Part shown: piece after piece, positions 40,987-52,127 of the stretch | Layout of the letters: each line of letters begins with the position of its first letter | Position numbering within the stretch: the first letter of the stretch is position 1 | Assembly: GCA_947095585.1 (NCBI GenBank) | Contig: OX352763.1 | Coordinates: 25,965,462 to 26,029,461, forward strand | Length of the DNA: 64,000 bases | Reading direction: 5' to 3' | Source of the DNA: Nephrocerus scutellatus | Lineage: Eukaryota; Arthropoda; Insecta; Diptera; Pipunculidae | The notes under the pieces: generated by a model | The model's database searches: none | Told to the model about the DNA's origin: nothing | Seen by the model: only the letters and a program-made list of their open reading frames with translations | Translations under genes and position numbers: made by a program

Positions 40987-41757
40987 CTACCATTTAATAC
41001 AACTCTCTTCCAGAGAATTTATCAATTGAAATAAATTCGTAAAAGTATGAGCTCTGTTTACGCCTTTTGGCAAATCATCATAATCAGCCGACAGTAAAAG
41101 ACTAGACCAACCGGCATTTCGTGCGCCAACATAATCAATTTCCAATAGGTTTCCTATATGGAGAGCTTCATTTGCAGACAATTTGCACTTTTGCAATGGA
41201 ATCTGAAAGATTCGTTTATCAGGTTTTGATATACCGCATTCATACGAAGTAAGCACAAAATCAAAATTATTTAATCCCAATGTTTCTAGTATTTGTGAAA
41301 GACTCGGATCGAAGTTTGATATGACGCCTATCACTTTTCCAGATTCCTTTACTTTCCTAACGATTTCTATGGCGCCCTCATTTAATGTCCAACACTCATT
41401 GCCATTGCATCTGTACTGGCGAAAAAGGGTCTCTGCAATTAAATGTAGGTCTTTTTTTGGTATGGTTGAATCAACACAGGAGAAAATGTTCTCGACTAAT
41501 TGTATCCACCATTGCTGCCATGACATATTTGCGGTGGCATAACCAAAGTTGGGATGAAGTCTCGTCATTTCTTTAAATTCTTTTCGAAAACAGGAAGCCA
41601 ATTTTTGTTTGTCGATATTGGGATAGCCAATCAGTGCAGCTGTCTTTGCATATTGAATTTCCGGAGGAGTTTTAAACTTAAGCAGAGTGTCCGTTATGTC
41701 AAATGTTACCAAACGAAATTGCTGTAGATTCTTTAAAAATTGGTTTGTTCGAGCCAT
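40987..41757 (-). CDS. Reg-2: HAD-superfamily hydrolase, Reg-2 / HDHD3 family
   Basis: A single-exon, ATG-initiated frame of 256 aa. The N-terminal LVTFDITDTLL is HAD motif I, with nucleophile Asp20 and acid/base Asp23. The cap region (about 30-115) contains PNFGYATANMSWQQWWIQLV, a block diagnostic for rhythmically-expressed-gene-2/HDHD3 proteins. Motif II is VIGVISNFD (Ser in SNFD), motif III the Lys in SKPDKRIF, and motif IV HIGNLLEIDYVGARNAGW. In most relatives motif IV reads HIGD; Asn replaces the first Asp here, with a second acidic residue (Asp) retained. The family is predicted to be phosphatases of unknown substrate; fly Reg-2 mRNA cycles daily. The gene is tail to tail with Ttc17, 258 nt apart. 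Confidence 0.9.
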   Translation of the reverse strand: MARTNQFLKNLQQFRLVTFDITDTLLKFKTPPEIQYAKTAALIGYPNIDKQKLASCFRKEFKEMTRLHPNFGYATANMSWQQWWIQLVENIFSCVDSTIPKKDLHLIAETLFRQYRCNGNECWTLNEGAIEIVRKVKESGKVIGVISNFDPSLSQILETLGLNNFDFVLTSYECGISKPDKRIFQIPLQKCKLSANEALHIGNLLEIDYVGARNAGWSSLLLSADYDDLPKGVNRAHTFTNLFQLINSLEESCIKW

Positions 41758-42058
41758 TATTGGCCGTTTTTCACTATATGGTACGGTACAATATTACGAC
41801 TCTTATCAAAACAGCTGATAAATATTTTTATCGCATGAGTTTTGTGTTGAAAATAGGTTGGTTATGTTTACTTTTTAATGAATTAACAGTGTCCCAGAGT
41901 TTCTTATGTCATTAAAACAACGATATGTTTGTGTACACTAAAAGAATATTTTTTAGCGTTTAAGTTCAATAAAACAAGCAGACCTATTTGTAATTACTAT
42001 ATTGCATTAAAAGAAAAGTACAAAAAATACCAATAAAAAACTAGCCATAATTTATAAA
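41758..42058. other. 5' flank of Reg-2
   Basis: Likely promoter region of Reg-2 (minus). The frame at 41703-41915 is the complement of Reg-2 plus flank and is not considered coding. Confidence 0.4.
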
Positions 42059-42059
42059 A

Positions 42060-42770
42060 TTTGTATTGGTGCCCCCTGACCCCGGGCCACTATCACTTAC
42101 AAATTTTTACAAAAAGTGTTGTCAATCGGAGATACACATGCGTATAAAATTCGAAGAAAATCGGGTACTTTTTTTTATAAAATTAGTATGGGTGCCCCCC
42201 GACCCCGGGGCTCGATCACTTCCAAATTTTTACAGAAAGTGCTCTCCATCGGAGGTACACATGCGTATAAAATTTGAAGAAAATCGGGTACTTTATTATA
42301 AAAATTTTATGGGTTTCCCCACACCCCGGGACCCAATCGCTACCAACATTTTACAAAAAGTGTTGCCCATCGGAGATACACATGCGTATAAAATTTAAAG
42401 AAAATTTGTAATTTTTTTTAAAAAATTGTATGGTAGCCCCCCGACCCCGAGGGGCACCAAATTTTAATACGAAGTGTTGTCATGGGCGATACACATGTGT
42501 GCAAAGCTTCAAAAAAATCGGGCTTTAGGAAGTGGGTTAAAAATTTATCAAAAGATTTGGTGTGCCTGTCCGCCAGCCACCCAGGGGCACGCGAAGTTAA
42601 TGTAAAGAATTTAAAAACGGGCCTCAGGGCCCGTTCACACCAAAAATTTTACAGAAAGTTTTGTCCGGGGCCCGGGGTCTCCAAAATTTTTATAAAAAGC
42701 GTTGTCCATCGGAGATACACGTGTATATAAAATTTGAAGAAAATCGGGTAAATTTTGTAAAATATTTGTA
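42060..42770 (-). repeat. Minisatellite-bearing dispersed element, copy C
   Basis: In minus orientation relative to copy A. Four to five units of about 115 bases carry TTTTTACAAAAAGTGTTGTC, ATCGGAGATACACATGCGTA, TAAAATTTGAAGAAAATCGG and a GC-rich CCCCCCGACCCCGGGG block. The end GGGGCACGCGAAGTTAATGT, then AAAGAATTTAAAAA, is reached at about 42615, after which a second truncated unit continues to 42770. Apparent open frames across it arise from the repeat and are not genes. Confidence 0.75.
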
Positions 42771-44589
42771 TCGTATTTTTTGCTATTACACAAAAAATAA
42801 AGTATCGTTTCGATTTTTAATTACTTCATAAAGGTAGTATAAAGTACTAGCTTTTGGTAGTATAGTAGAATGGCCGATGAAGTAGTAGTATATTACTGAT
42901 TGAGTACGAACAGCAGCACTGGACCCGAGCATGTGATTATTTTGCAAAAAGCTGTTTGACATTTAAAGACTTCTCGCCTAGTCACGAGTAGGCAAGTTTT
43001 GACTCGCTTGAGGAAAGAACGAATCGTTACGCAAAAAGCGGCAATTTTTGCCCTAGATTCTGTCATTAAAGTTACACTACGCCAAAGAAAAAAAAACGCA
43101 TCACACAACAATAAAATTGAATGCTATACACCTCTTACATATACGAACGTACTTCTCACTTTCCGACTCGCTTTTTGCGACTAAAATTGGCCTTCAGAAG
43201 TGAAATGGCCTAAATGACTAAAGAAGATTTCATTGGTAAAAGGGGGGAAACCGATTTATTTTACGAAAAATTCAGAAATTTTAAAGTTAACTGGATAACA
43301 AGAGTAGTAATAGTATTTTTAAATCATATTATGTACTAATAATAAACAAAATTTAAGGAATTTATTTTCTATGATGTGGTGCCTGTTCCAAAATAATCCA
43401 ATTACTATTCTTAATATTTAAAGAAGAGAATTTATATAACAATATTTGTGCCGCAAGGTAGTAGCTACTCATAAAAAAGGTCTAAAGTAGCTGCGAGGAG
43501 ACAGAAATCAACGGGTGCAGTTTTCCGTACGTAATGGAATACAGCAAATAATCGCTGTCACCGCTACTTTTGACAGAACCGAAGCGATTGTGTAAAAAGA
43601 AAGAAGAATAATACATTTCGTAGAGCACATAGAATATTTGTTGTTTGATACTAACAAAAATATAACTTTTTATGCGGAATTTTTTCATTTGAAAAACAGC
43701 CGTACTGTTTCTTTGACAGAGTTTTAATCTAGTTATGGTTTCGTCCATTTAAGAACATGGCGACGCTAATTCGTAGCGTTTCCATGAATATAATATTCAT
43801 TTTGACAAATGTTGTAGTTTCTTGCTAAATGGGAGCTGTTGAACGACTGTTAGACAAAACTAACTCAATTGCCAGGCTTATTTGGCTGAACTCTAAATTG
43901 CGTTTCCATAAATTAATAAAATTGAAATGACTCAATTTTATTCATGGAAACATTGCATTTTTCTCCGTTTGGAACACAGCCATAGAACAACAAAAGCTGT
44001 ATTTAATTTGGAATCCGAATAAGGAATTCGAAAGTCAAAATCAGCCAAAACCAACCAAACAGCAGGTTTTCAAATTCCAAAGAAGGAATTCGACAGTGCA
44101 ATTGTTGTTGTAATTCCTTATTCCTCGGCAATTAAATTCCAGTTAAAATGGATTCACAATTTGTTGATCTGTTGGTGCTGAATGCTGATTAGCCGTTAGC
44201 CGTACGATAATTTCCATCAGCATACGATATAATTTCATATAACAGAAAATAAAATTAAATTATATTTTTGAGATAATTTTTTTTTAAATTTATATCACTG
44301 CCAGAGCCAGCAGGGAACTGGCTAAGTTCATCTAAGCAAATCTGAACCTTTGTTGGCGCTGCCTAGTAAGCTGTTATAATGCGTACTACGAGAGATAAAT
44401 AAATATCGAAGTTATTGCCATTGTGGTTACTATGAGCGCGCTCTCACAATGCCAAAAATTAATACTTAAGGCTTATAAAATTGTATGGATTTTGATTTTG
44501 ATAATAAAAAGGGTATACGTCAATTAAAATTTAAGTATACAGTCATATATTATTACTCAGTTAATATATGACTGGTAATTTCTTATTTT
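42771..44589. other. Intergenic region with small repeats
   Basis: No gene recognised. 43778-43955 has inverted ends (GTTTCCATGAATA near 43779, TTATTCATGGAAAC near 43939) suggesting a further small foldback element. 44030-44145 is the second copy of the repeat at 8570-8760, inverted relative to it. Confidence 0.45.
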
Positions 44590-44800
44590 ATTTAATTGTC
44601 GTTTAAAAAAAGGTCATCTAAATATAAAAACAAATATTTTTTGTTGCAATACGAATGCACGCTTACGAAAACCACAATATTTTTATTCATCATCAGCGGT
44701 ATTTTAATACAAATTTCAAATACGATCCTTGTATGATAATCACCATCTTCAGGGTTGCTAACACTACTGACAGCCAGCTGAACAACTGAAACGCTGACGG
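44590..44800. repeat. Dispersed ~200 bp repeat, copy upstream of INO80C
   Basis: Reads AAAAAAAGGTCATCTAAATA, then TTTATTCATCATCAGCGGTA, TTTTAATACAAATTTCAAAT and CACCATCTTCAGGGTTGCTA then ACACT. It matches 3100-3320 and 25780-25910 in order and orientation and ends about 130 nt before the INO80C start codon. Confidence 0.6.
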
Positions 44801-44917
44801 CTGATAGATTTTGCTTTTGACTCTTGATAGAAAGTTGAAACGCGGTACGCATTGTTTGATGTGATTTGTTTTGCTTGTTAATTTTTATTTCTATACTGTA
44901 ACAACAAATAAAGATAA

Positions 44918-45322
44918 ATGACTGAAGAAAACAAATATAGTTTCAAAAAGCCCTCGTTTAGTTTTGCACAACCTGGTGGCAAAAAACGAATATGGAAATC
45001 ACTAAAACAAATTATAGCCACCGATAAATCTCTTCCGTGGCCAGAAGACGCAATTACATGTAGAAACAAAATGTTTAAAGTCTATACAAACATACTTTTA
45101 TACCTTTTATTATATTTTTCAGATTCCACCCTAAATCCACCACCATCGTTTCTACCGGCAAAAAAATATTCTGATATTTCTGGTCTTATAGCTCCTTATA
45201 CAGACCCGCAAACAAAATTGAACTTTCACAATGCAGAGGAATACGCAACAGTCAAAGCCCTTCCTTCTGATTTGGTTGCCGGGTACCTTGCTCTTCGTGG
45301 TGCTACTAGTATTGTTGGCTGA
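44918..45322 (+). CDS. INO80C: INO80 complex subunit C (Ies6 family, YL1-C domain)
   Basis: Two exons, 44918-45059 and 45123-45322, joined ACAT|GTAGAA ... TTCAG|ATTCC, give 113 aa. The unspliced frame happens to stay open through the 63-nt intron, but splicing restores the family sequence at the junction (DAITYSTLNPPPSFLP, compare human NYFSIDAPPSFKP). Key blocks: KKRIWKSLKQIIATDKSLPW before the junction, then the YL1-C domain KKYSDISGLIAPYTDPQTKL and the near-invariant C-terminus LPSDLVAGYLALRGATSIV. Ies6/INO80C with Arp5 forms a module of the INO80 nucleosome remodeller. It is shorter than human INO80C (192 aa), lacking the variable N-terminal extension. Confidence 0.9.
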   Translation: MTEENKYSFKKPSFSFAQPGGKKRIWKSLKQIIATDKSLPWPEDAITCRNKMFKVYTNILLYLLLYFSDSTLNPPPSFLPAKKYSDISGLIAPYTDPQTKLNFHNAEEYATVKALPSDLVAGYLALRGATSIVG

Positions 45323-45835
45323 TATGTACAATTCTAGAAAAAATTATACTTTATATTCCAAAATAAGATATGTACTGATTGGCAAACGACTCTAATGACA
45401 TAATAAAAAATTTAATTCTTTGATCTAATAAGTATGCTTATCATTTTACTTTATACTCGTGTGTTAAAAAGACTAGACTAAACATCTTTCTTTACAATTA
45501 GGAACTTGCTTTAGCCTAAATGCACTAAATTGAGTTTGCAACCTGAATGCGTCGACAATTAGGAACTTACTTTAGCCGAAATGCGCTACATTGAGTTTGC
45601 AACCTAAATGGGTCTACAAATCTAAAATAATCAGAATCGTAGACAAATCAGAACTTATATTTGTTTTTATTTATATACAATTATATAAGTAGCTTATAAA
45701 CATTAATATTTCTTGCATAATTTATTGGGGAAATCCCGTAATCACAATTTTGTGGTTTTCTATTTCATACAGCTTAAAATACCTCACAGTAGACATTTTC
45801 CAATTTTGTTTACTCTTAAAGAAAAGCAATTGCTA
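45323..45835. other. Spacer between INO80C and Nek2 (tail to tail)
   Basis: No gene. A 60-70 base block is tandemly repeated: TAGGAACTTGCTTTAGCCTA at about 45500 and TAGGAACTTACTTTAGCCGA at about 45560, each followed by AATGC(A/G)CTA..TTGAGTTTGC. An AATAAA at 45402 may serve INO80C. Confidence 0.5.
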
Positions 45836-48052
45836 TTAAATGATAATCCGACAACCTTGAGCTTCCACCATGACGGGTGGCGGCTGCATCATTAATGACC
45901 TTCGCATTTTATTACGGTGCAAAGAATTCCGTTCACGTACTGATTGCCGCATTTTAAGTCGCTGTGTTGGCGCACATTTTTCCGTTGGGTCAGCTTCTCG
46001 TTCTGCTGCATTCATAGCAGCCAACAAATCAAAGGCAGCGCGTTTGTTTTCAGCTGTCCACATACTAGCTAACTCTGAGGTATCACGTTTGTCAAGAACT
46101 TCTTGGGAATTCGTAACATTTTCATGTTTCTTTAATTCTGGTGTATCCGAAGATTTAACTGCTTGATTTATTACCTTTCCCGACTCTTTTTCCTTATGTC
46201 CTCTCTGAAGGCCGAAAATCGATAAAAATGATTTTCGTCGGATATTATTGCTGTCAGAAGATTCGGCACTGCCTTTACTGGAAACACTTGCGTGCATGTT
46301 ATTTGCCAATTTCGCGTTGGCTCTGCTCAATGTGGTAGTTTCTGTTGCTGTAGGCGGTGGTACATTTTCAATGTCATATTTAATGAATTTTTTCGGAGAT
46401 TTAAATGTAACACGTCGAGATGCAAATGATTTTAGATTTGGTAATGCCGCTTTGTTTAGTTTAGCAATTGTTGGCATCTGGAGTGTATCATTCGGCTCAA
46501 TGGTGCAGTAAGAGTCATCATGATTGACTTGATATCTTGGAGGAATCGGCGGTGGTAGTCGATTTGTATGTGGATTTGAAAATTCTGGCAAAACCAAAGT
46601 AGATTGGTGATTAAAACACGTAGTTTGTTTTGGAACAACCTCTATATTGGAAGTTTTTGGGTGATTTTCCATATCATCTAATTTTTTCTGTATTGACTTT
46701 TCCAGATCATGAATTCGTTTTTCTCTTTCGTTTAACTTATGTTCTCGAATTCGAAGACTTTCTTCTTTTTCCATTAAAAGACATTCACGAGCGCGAATGG
46801 CATGCAAACGATTCTGTAGTGCTTCCTCGAAAATATTTTGTGTCAGCAAACCAGGGCTGGTTTCTGTTGGTTTTGTCTGTGGCTGGTGGATGCGTCTGCT
46901 TTGCTCGCTTTTCTCATGAAGTATACTCGTATATAAATCTGGATTTGAATGCCGTAGTGATTTAACAAAACTACCGTTTTTGTTGGAATAAAAAAGTTCT
47001 TTACGTAAATCTGGTGTAAAAACATCACTAACATTAGTCCGTTCTCGTCTACAGTCACTTAAGGGTGTGATTAGTGTGCTTGATAAATTCGGACTCGGTG
47101 AAAAAAACGATTTGTTCCCAGTATCGGTTTGATCGTCATTAGAAATATAAGAATGGTTCGCGACTAACCGGGGAAATTCGTTTCCCAAGCTCACAATATT
47201 TCTAATCAGAACTGGATGTCGAGTAACCATTTCGATGTTCGGCCTCTCGTTGCTATCAACTTCCAACATAAATGATATGATCTCTTGTAAATCTGCAGAA
47301 TAGTGGTCTGGTATGTTGTGAAATTTTCCACCCGATATATTTTGGGAAAGCTGATTAAACTCATGTCCCTCGAACGGTGGTTGTAAAGCACACATTTCAT
47401 AAATGAGACAACCCACGGCCCATATATCTGACTTTCGATCATATTTTGAGCCGTTTACTATTTCAGGGCTCATATAGTATGGTGTCCCCACGAAAGTTTC
47501 GGCAAAGCTTTCGTTTCGATGCAACATTCGAGCCAAACCGAAATCACCGAGTTTAGCATTACCCTGAATGTCAAGAAAAATGTTCGCCGGCTTGATGTCC
47601 CGATGAAGAATAGTCCCAGCTTCAATTTTATTGTGACACACTTGAAGGGCTTTGCAAATCTGAAAAAGAACACGCCACACATATTTCTCCTCAAAGCGTT
47701 TCTGTTTCCTTCGACATTTTGCAATTAACTGCGCCAGATCACCACCCTCACAACACTCCATAACAATGAAAACCGATTTGGCCTCATGATTAACGAGGTG
47801 ATGATAGTACTGAACGATATTTGGATGTTGCAATTGGCGTAGCACATTAATTTCCGAAACTAATGATTCCTTATTTGATTCACTCAACTCATCGTAATCC
47901 ATGCCTTTCCACGCGAATATTTCGCCTGTCTCTTTGTCGCGAACTTTAAAACATGTCCCGAAATTGCCACTTCCAATTACTGAAATAACTTCATAATCCT
48001 GAAGGGTTTTACTGTGTGGTTTTTTACAGTCTGGCGTACACTTGTTAAGCAT
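45836..48052 (-). CDS. Nek2: NIMA-related kinase Nek2
   Basis: A single-exon, ATG-initiated frame of 738 aa, matching the fly Nek2 size of about 735. The kinase domain spans about residues 20-285: glycine loop GSGNFG (27-32), Lys49 in FAWK, Glu67, catalytic HRDIKPANI (Asp152), DFG (Asp170), FVGTPYYMSPE activation segment and DIWAVGCLIYEM. A predicted coiled coil follows (about 405-460, LHAIRARECLLMEKEESLRI onward), the typical Nek2 leucine-zipper dimerisation region, then a Ser/Lys-rich tail with a Pro-rich RLPPPIPPRY block. Nek2 regulates centrosome cohesion and spindle and midbody behaviour in mitosis and meiosis. The absence of introns is unusual for a protein this size but no stop or frameshift is seen. 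A fragment of its 5' end is duplicated at 49328-49440. Confidence 0.95.
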   Translation of the reverse strand: MLNKCTPDCKKPHSKTLQDYEVISVIGSGNFGTCFKVRDKETGEIFAWKGMDYDELSESNKESLVSEINVLRQLQHPNIVQYYHHLVNHEAKSVFIVMECCEGGDLAQLIAKCRRKQKRFEEKYVWRVLFQICKALQVCHNKIEAGTILHRDIKPANIFLDIQGNAKLGDFGLARMLHRNESFAETFVGTPYYMSPEIVNGSKYDRKSDIWAVGCLIYEMCALQPPFEGHEFNQLSQNISGGKFHNIPDHYSADLQEIISFMLEVDSNERPNIEMVTRHPVLIRNIVSLGNEFPRLVANHSYISNDDQTDTGNKSFFSPSPNLSSTLITPLSDCRRERTNVSDVFTPDLRKELFYSNKNGSFVKSLRHSNPDLYTSILHEKSEQSRRIHQPQTKPTETSPGLLTQNIFEEALQNRLHAIRARECLLMEKEESLRIREHKLNEREKRIHDLEKSIQKKLDDMENHPKTSNIEVVPKQTTCFNHQSTLVLPEFSNPHTNRLPPPIPPRYQVNHDDSYCTIEPNDTLQMPTIAKLNKAALPNLKSFASRRVTFKSPKKFIKYDIENVPPPTATETTTLSRANAKLANNMHASVSSKGSAESSDSNNIRRKSFLSIFGLQRGHKEKESGKVINQAVKSSDTPELKKHENVTNSQEVLDKRDTSELASMWTAENKRAAFDLLAAMNAAEREADPTEKCAPTQRLKMRQSVRERNSLHRNKMRRSLMMQPPPVMVEAQGCRIII

Positions 48053-49199
48053 GATAAATTTTTAATATTTATATAAAAACACAAGCAAAAGAATTATAAA
48101 GCAAATCTACGCGAACATCTATCTGGATTTACCGCTTTAGAGGTAAAATAAGTGTCACTATAACTAGAAACAAGAGAAAATGAATGCTAAGGCTAACTGA
48201 ATATGACTACTGCCTGCTTTTTACTGACCTGACCGTTGCGTTGGTTTGAAAATCCGCTTTGTGGTACTCCCAAAATGAAATGGACACACACACACTAAAG
48301 AGAAGAGATAATCTTCTTTCTTTTTGTGTTTAATTTTTCATTTCGATTCTACATTTTGCTGTGATTGGCTATGGCATCATGTGATACACTTGGTGGCATC
48401 ATAAAACATCGTTGTTGGATTCTTGTGTTGAGGAAGGTATAATATGATGTATGCATACATATGTATGCAGGTATATATAATTTTCAGTTAAAACAAAAGA
48501 ATGCAACCAAAAACTCGCTTGAGCACAGCACGCCTCCAATTATCTATCGATGTGTGTTGACATCAAGTGGTTGTTCTTGTATTCTTGCATTCTTGGTATT
48601 TATTGTTATTGAATGAAACTATTCATGTGGATTTTATTTTGTTTACAACATTAATTGTTACTTGTTAGTTGTTAGAGTATAAAAGGAAAAGTAATAATAT
48701 TGTTGTTATGAAATCCAAAATACATAATTGTGAAGAAGCTTTATTAAAGATTTTATTACAATGTCTATAATCTTATTTAGCTGGCAGTCGATTGAGATAG
48801 ACGAAAAGGGGTTTTTACTTTTTAGTATCAAACTGTATAATTATAATTGCGAATAATTATTAATAAGCTTGTTGCACAGAAAAGGTTATATAAGCTGCTA
48901 AACTATCAAAACTTGTTAGAATGTGTTCTAAATAGTTTATATTTTTGGGAGTAAACACTTACTTGCGGTTCACTAGATTAGAAGAAGCACATTATTATGG
49001 GAGATGAAATTAATATTTCTCCAGTTATGTCAGGAAAGAAAAAACAAATGATAGTGAAAGTAAGAGTAGTTTGTGGTTAATTCAAAATCAAATTTTAAAA
49101 AATTTTCAGAACAAGATAACGATACATTAGAGTCCTTTTTGAAAATGAATTTTTTTGTTATTTTAAATGTATACTCCAGATATAATTTTAATAAATATT
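48053..49199. other. 5' flank of Nek2
   Basis: Likely Nek2 promoter and leader (minus strand). Includes an ATGTATGCATACATATGTAT palindromic stretch near 48450. No gene recognised. Confidence 0.45.
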
Positions 49200-50340
49200 A
49201 AAACAACCCATAAAAATTAAATTGTTCGTGTAAATTCTCTAATCGGGAATACACAATGTGCAAATGGAATACACAATGTGCAAAGTTTGAATAAAATCGG
49301 GTAAATTTTTTAAAAAAATTGTTTGGTAGTCTGGCGTACACTTGTTAGGCATGATAAATTTTTAATATTTATAAAAACACAAGCAAAAGAATTATAAAGC
49401 AAATCTACGCGAACATGGTTTACCGCTTTAGAGGTAAAATAAAATAGTGAAGTGATCCCAATCACTCCAAAATGTATAAAATTTCAAGAAATTGGGCTAA
49501 TTTTAAAATAAATATATGAGAGCCCCTCGGCCCTGGTGCCACTTCCAAATTTTTACAAAAAGCGTTGTCCATAGGAGAAATGTGTATAAAATTTAGGTAA
49601 ATTTTTTTAAATTGTGTATGGGTCCTTCCACCTCCGGGGCCCTATCACTCCAAAAAATTTTACAAGAAGTCTTGTTCATCGGAGTTACACATGCATATAA
49701 AATTCGAAGAAAATCGGGTCCTTTTATGTACAAAATTTGTATGGGTGCCCCCTGACCACGGGGCCTGATCACTTCCAAAGTTTTACAAAAAGTGTTGTCC
49801 ATCGGAGATACACATGTGTATAAAACTTAAAGAAAATCAGGATTTTTTTATAAAATTTGTATGGCTGCCCCCCCGACCAAAGTTTTACAAAAAGTGTTGT
49901 TCATCAGAGATACACATGCGTATAAAATTTGAAGAAAATCGGGAATTTTTTTTATAAAATTTGTATTGGTGACCTCGACCCCCGAATTTACAAAAAGGTT
50001 TGTCCATCAGAGAAACACATGTGTTTACAATTTGAAGAAAATCGGGTTAATTGTTTAAAAAATTACATGGGCACTCCTCGGGCCTCAGGCCCTGATTAAA
50101 GTTATGTACGGCGGAGTTACATATGCATAAACAATTTGAAGAAAATCTGGTAAATTTTGTAATTTATTTGTATGTAAGCCCCCCGACTCCGAGGGGCGCC
50201 GAATTTTAATAGAAAGGGTTGTCATGGGAAATACACATGAGTGCAAAGTTTGAATAAAATCGCGATTTACGAACAATTGGGTGTGTACGCCAGCCAGTCA
50301 CGGGCACGCGAAGTTAATATAGAGGATTTAAAAATTAAAA
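49200..50340 (-). repeat. Minisatellite-bearing dispersed element, copy D, with captured Nek2 fragment
   Basis: The left end reads AACCCATAAAAATTAAATTG, then GTGTAAATTCTCTAATCGGG. The right end is GGGCACGCGAAGTTAATATA, then GAGGATTTAAAAATT (to about 50335). About six units of 100-120 bases lie at 49480-50230 with ATCGGAGATACACATG(T/C)GTA, GAAGAAAATCGGG and GC-rich CCCCCGACC blocks. A piece of Nek2 is embedded at 49328-49440. This is the largest copy in the window. Confidence 0.8.
49328..49440 (-). pseudogene. Duplicated Nek2 5' end (first codons plus 5' leader) inside repeat copy D
   Basis: Positions 49328-49440 match 48028-48150 almost base for base, including the region encoding the first nine codons of Nek2, its ATG and about 95 nt of leader. 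There is one coding substitution near the start codon and small deletions (AT near 49372, and CTATCTGGA replaced by G near 49418). It cannot encode a protein. Confidence 0.9.
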
Positions 50341-52127
50341 TTGTTCATGTAAATTCTCGAATAACCAAAAGTATACTGAATTTCACTGTAAATGCTGAAA
50401 AAGAAAAACACATTCGAAGCACTGCGATCAAAAAACAAAACAACTAATTATTCCGGTGCATTTTTGGATCTTTAAATATTTTCCAACTCCGATTGAAATG
50501 GTAAACATCTATTTTTGCCTTCTCTAAAAATGCAAACATTTTTTTTCCCATTCTTTAAAAGAAAATAAGACAAAACCTTTCTTTTTTGCAAAACTACCTT
50601 TTTTTAAAAGAAAAAAATGAAGCACTTCACAACGATTGTATGGGGTTATCCAATAAGGACTTGACAAATTTTTTGTTATTTATGTATGCAGGTGCCGATT
50701 CGTTGAACCCAATTTTCGATGACTCGGCCACACAAATTCAAAGTCATGTCTCAATTGGAAAACCCAGCAAAGTATAGCCTATGAACCCTTCTGAGTCATT
50801 GAGTTAAATTTTCAGAAAACTACTGTTAGCTTGATATCCTAAAAATTTTGAAATTCACCATTGCATTCAACATGAACCACTTTCGCCATTATTCTCACTG
50901 CCATTTAACGGGAGAAAGATTATTTCTACTAATCAAAATCGCCTGCTACTAATCTAGCGAACCGCAGTGTATAGCGTTAAAATTTCATTGCAAAGTCGTA
51001 AATCAAATAGCATATTAATCTTACCTATGTAAATTTTTTTTGTTTACAAATCAATATTTACTTTTAGTATGCTAGCCCTAATAAGATTAATCAAACAAAT
51101 CTTTAGTCTATTTATCAAATAATCGTTTATTAACTTATCTGTTCACTGCAGCATGTTTCTTACAGAAATTATGGAAGGCACGACTAAAACCAAGAACATA
51201 TTCGTTGTTATAATCATGATTTTAATCCCGACATTTGACAAGCAGGTAGGTAGGTAGCACCATCTCGTTCTTTTTATTTTATGTTAATTTTTTTTTTCAT
51301 AAAAACTCTACCCCAGAGCGCACTCGACCACAGAATTTTTCAAAAGGGAAAAAACACGAAAGGCGAAAAATATGATTTGTTGTTGTGCTAGTGTAGTGAG
51401 GGGTAAATCACCCAAAATATACAGATCTGTTTTAGCTCTACGGTAGAGTTGTTTTGAAGGGGAAACGAACAACTTGACAGGCAGAGTTTTACGAATAAGA
51501 ACCGACATTAGTTTTTCGAATACCACATTAATACAAGTTACATTGTATTTCATGCTCATAAGAACTAACATACCGACCTCACTTTTTTGTTTAGTGCATG
51601 ATTTGCTAACCAGTATAATTCGCTTAATTTAGAAAAAAATATGCCAATGTACAAAATTACCATAATTGTAAGACCTTATTAGAGAAAATATAGTTATAAA
51701 GTTATCCATTTAGCAGGTACAAAATTACCATAATTGTTAGAACTTTAGAAATAAAAATCGGGATCTTTGTAATGGTATTTATAATTATATAGTTATCCAT
51801 TCAGCAGGTTATTATAAAACCGGTTACGCAATTATAATGTATAATGGTGTGCTAACCAGTTGAATTCGCTCAATTTAGAAAAAAATATGCCAACGTACAA
51901 AATTACCATAATTGTAAGACCTTATTATAGAAAATAAAAATCATGATCTTTGGTATTTATAATTATAAAGTTATCCATTTAGCAGGTTATTATAAAATCG
52001 GTTGCGCAATTATAATGTATAACCACAAAACGAACAATCGAAGTATAATATGAAAAAGAAATGCTTATTGTGATTTCTACATTATAAATATTTTTATTGC
52101 TTTAGACATATTAACGCACAATGCAAT
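50341..52127. other. Intergenic region with small repeats
   Basis: No gene recognised. The open frame at 50586-50777 contains a run (SLNPIFDDSATQIQSHVSIG) that looks exon-like after a plausible TATGCAG acceptor at 50692, but no family or flanking exons could be identified. 51295-51490 is a repeat copy listed separately. A 110-130 base block (TGCTAACCAGT(A/T)(T/G)AATTCGCTT, ATGCCAA(T/C)GTACAAAATTACC, TTATCCATTTAGCAGGT) recurs at about 51590-51720, 51840-51990 and 52860-53025. Confidence 0.45.
51295..51490 (-). repeat. Small TIR element with CTCTACGGTAGAG core, copy 3
   Basis: Starts AAAAACTCTACCCCAGAGCG and ends GGCAGAGTTTTACG, with CTCTACGGTAGAGTTGTTTT, GAAGGGGAAACGAACAACTT and GACAGG inside. 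Same orientation as the copy at 25934-26141, slightly shorter at the right end. Confidence 0.65.

Noticed and set aside
44592..44852. Minus-strand frame before INO80C
   Set aside because: It coincides with the dispersed repeat and has no recognisable domain.
45060..45122. Unspliced reading of INO80C (134 aa)
   Set aside because: The in-frame 63 bases are T-rich, end in TTTTTCAG and are absent from the family; splicing restores the conserved junction.
49480..50230. Evenly spaced repeats resembling a CRISPR array
   Set aside because: Units are 100-120 bp, diverged, without spacer/repeat alternation, in a eukaryotic genome next to spliced genes.
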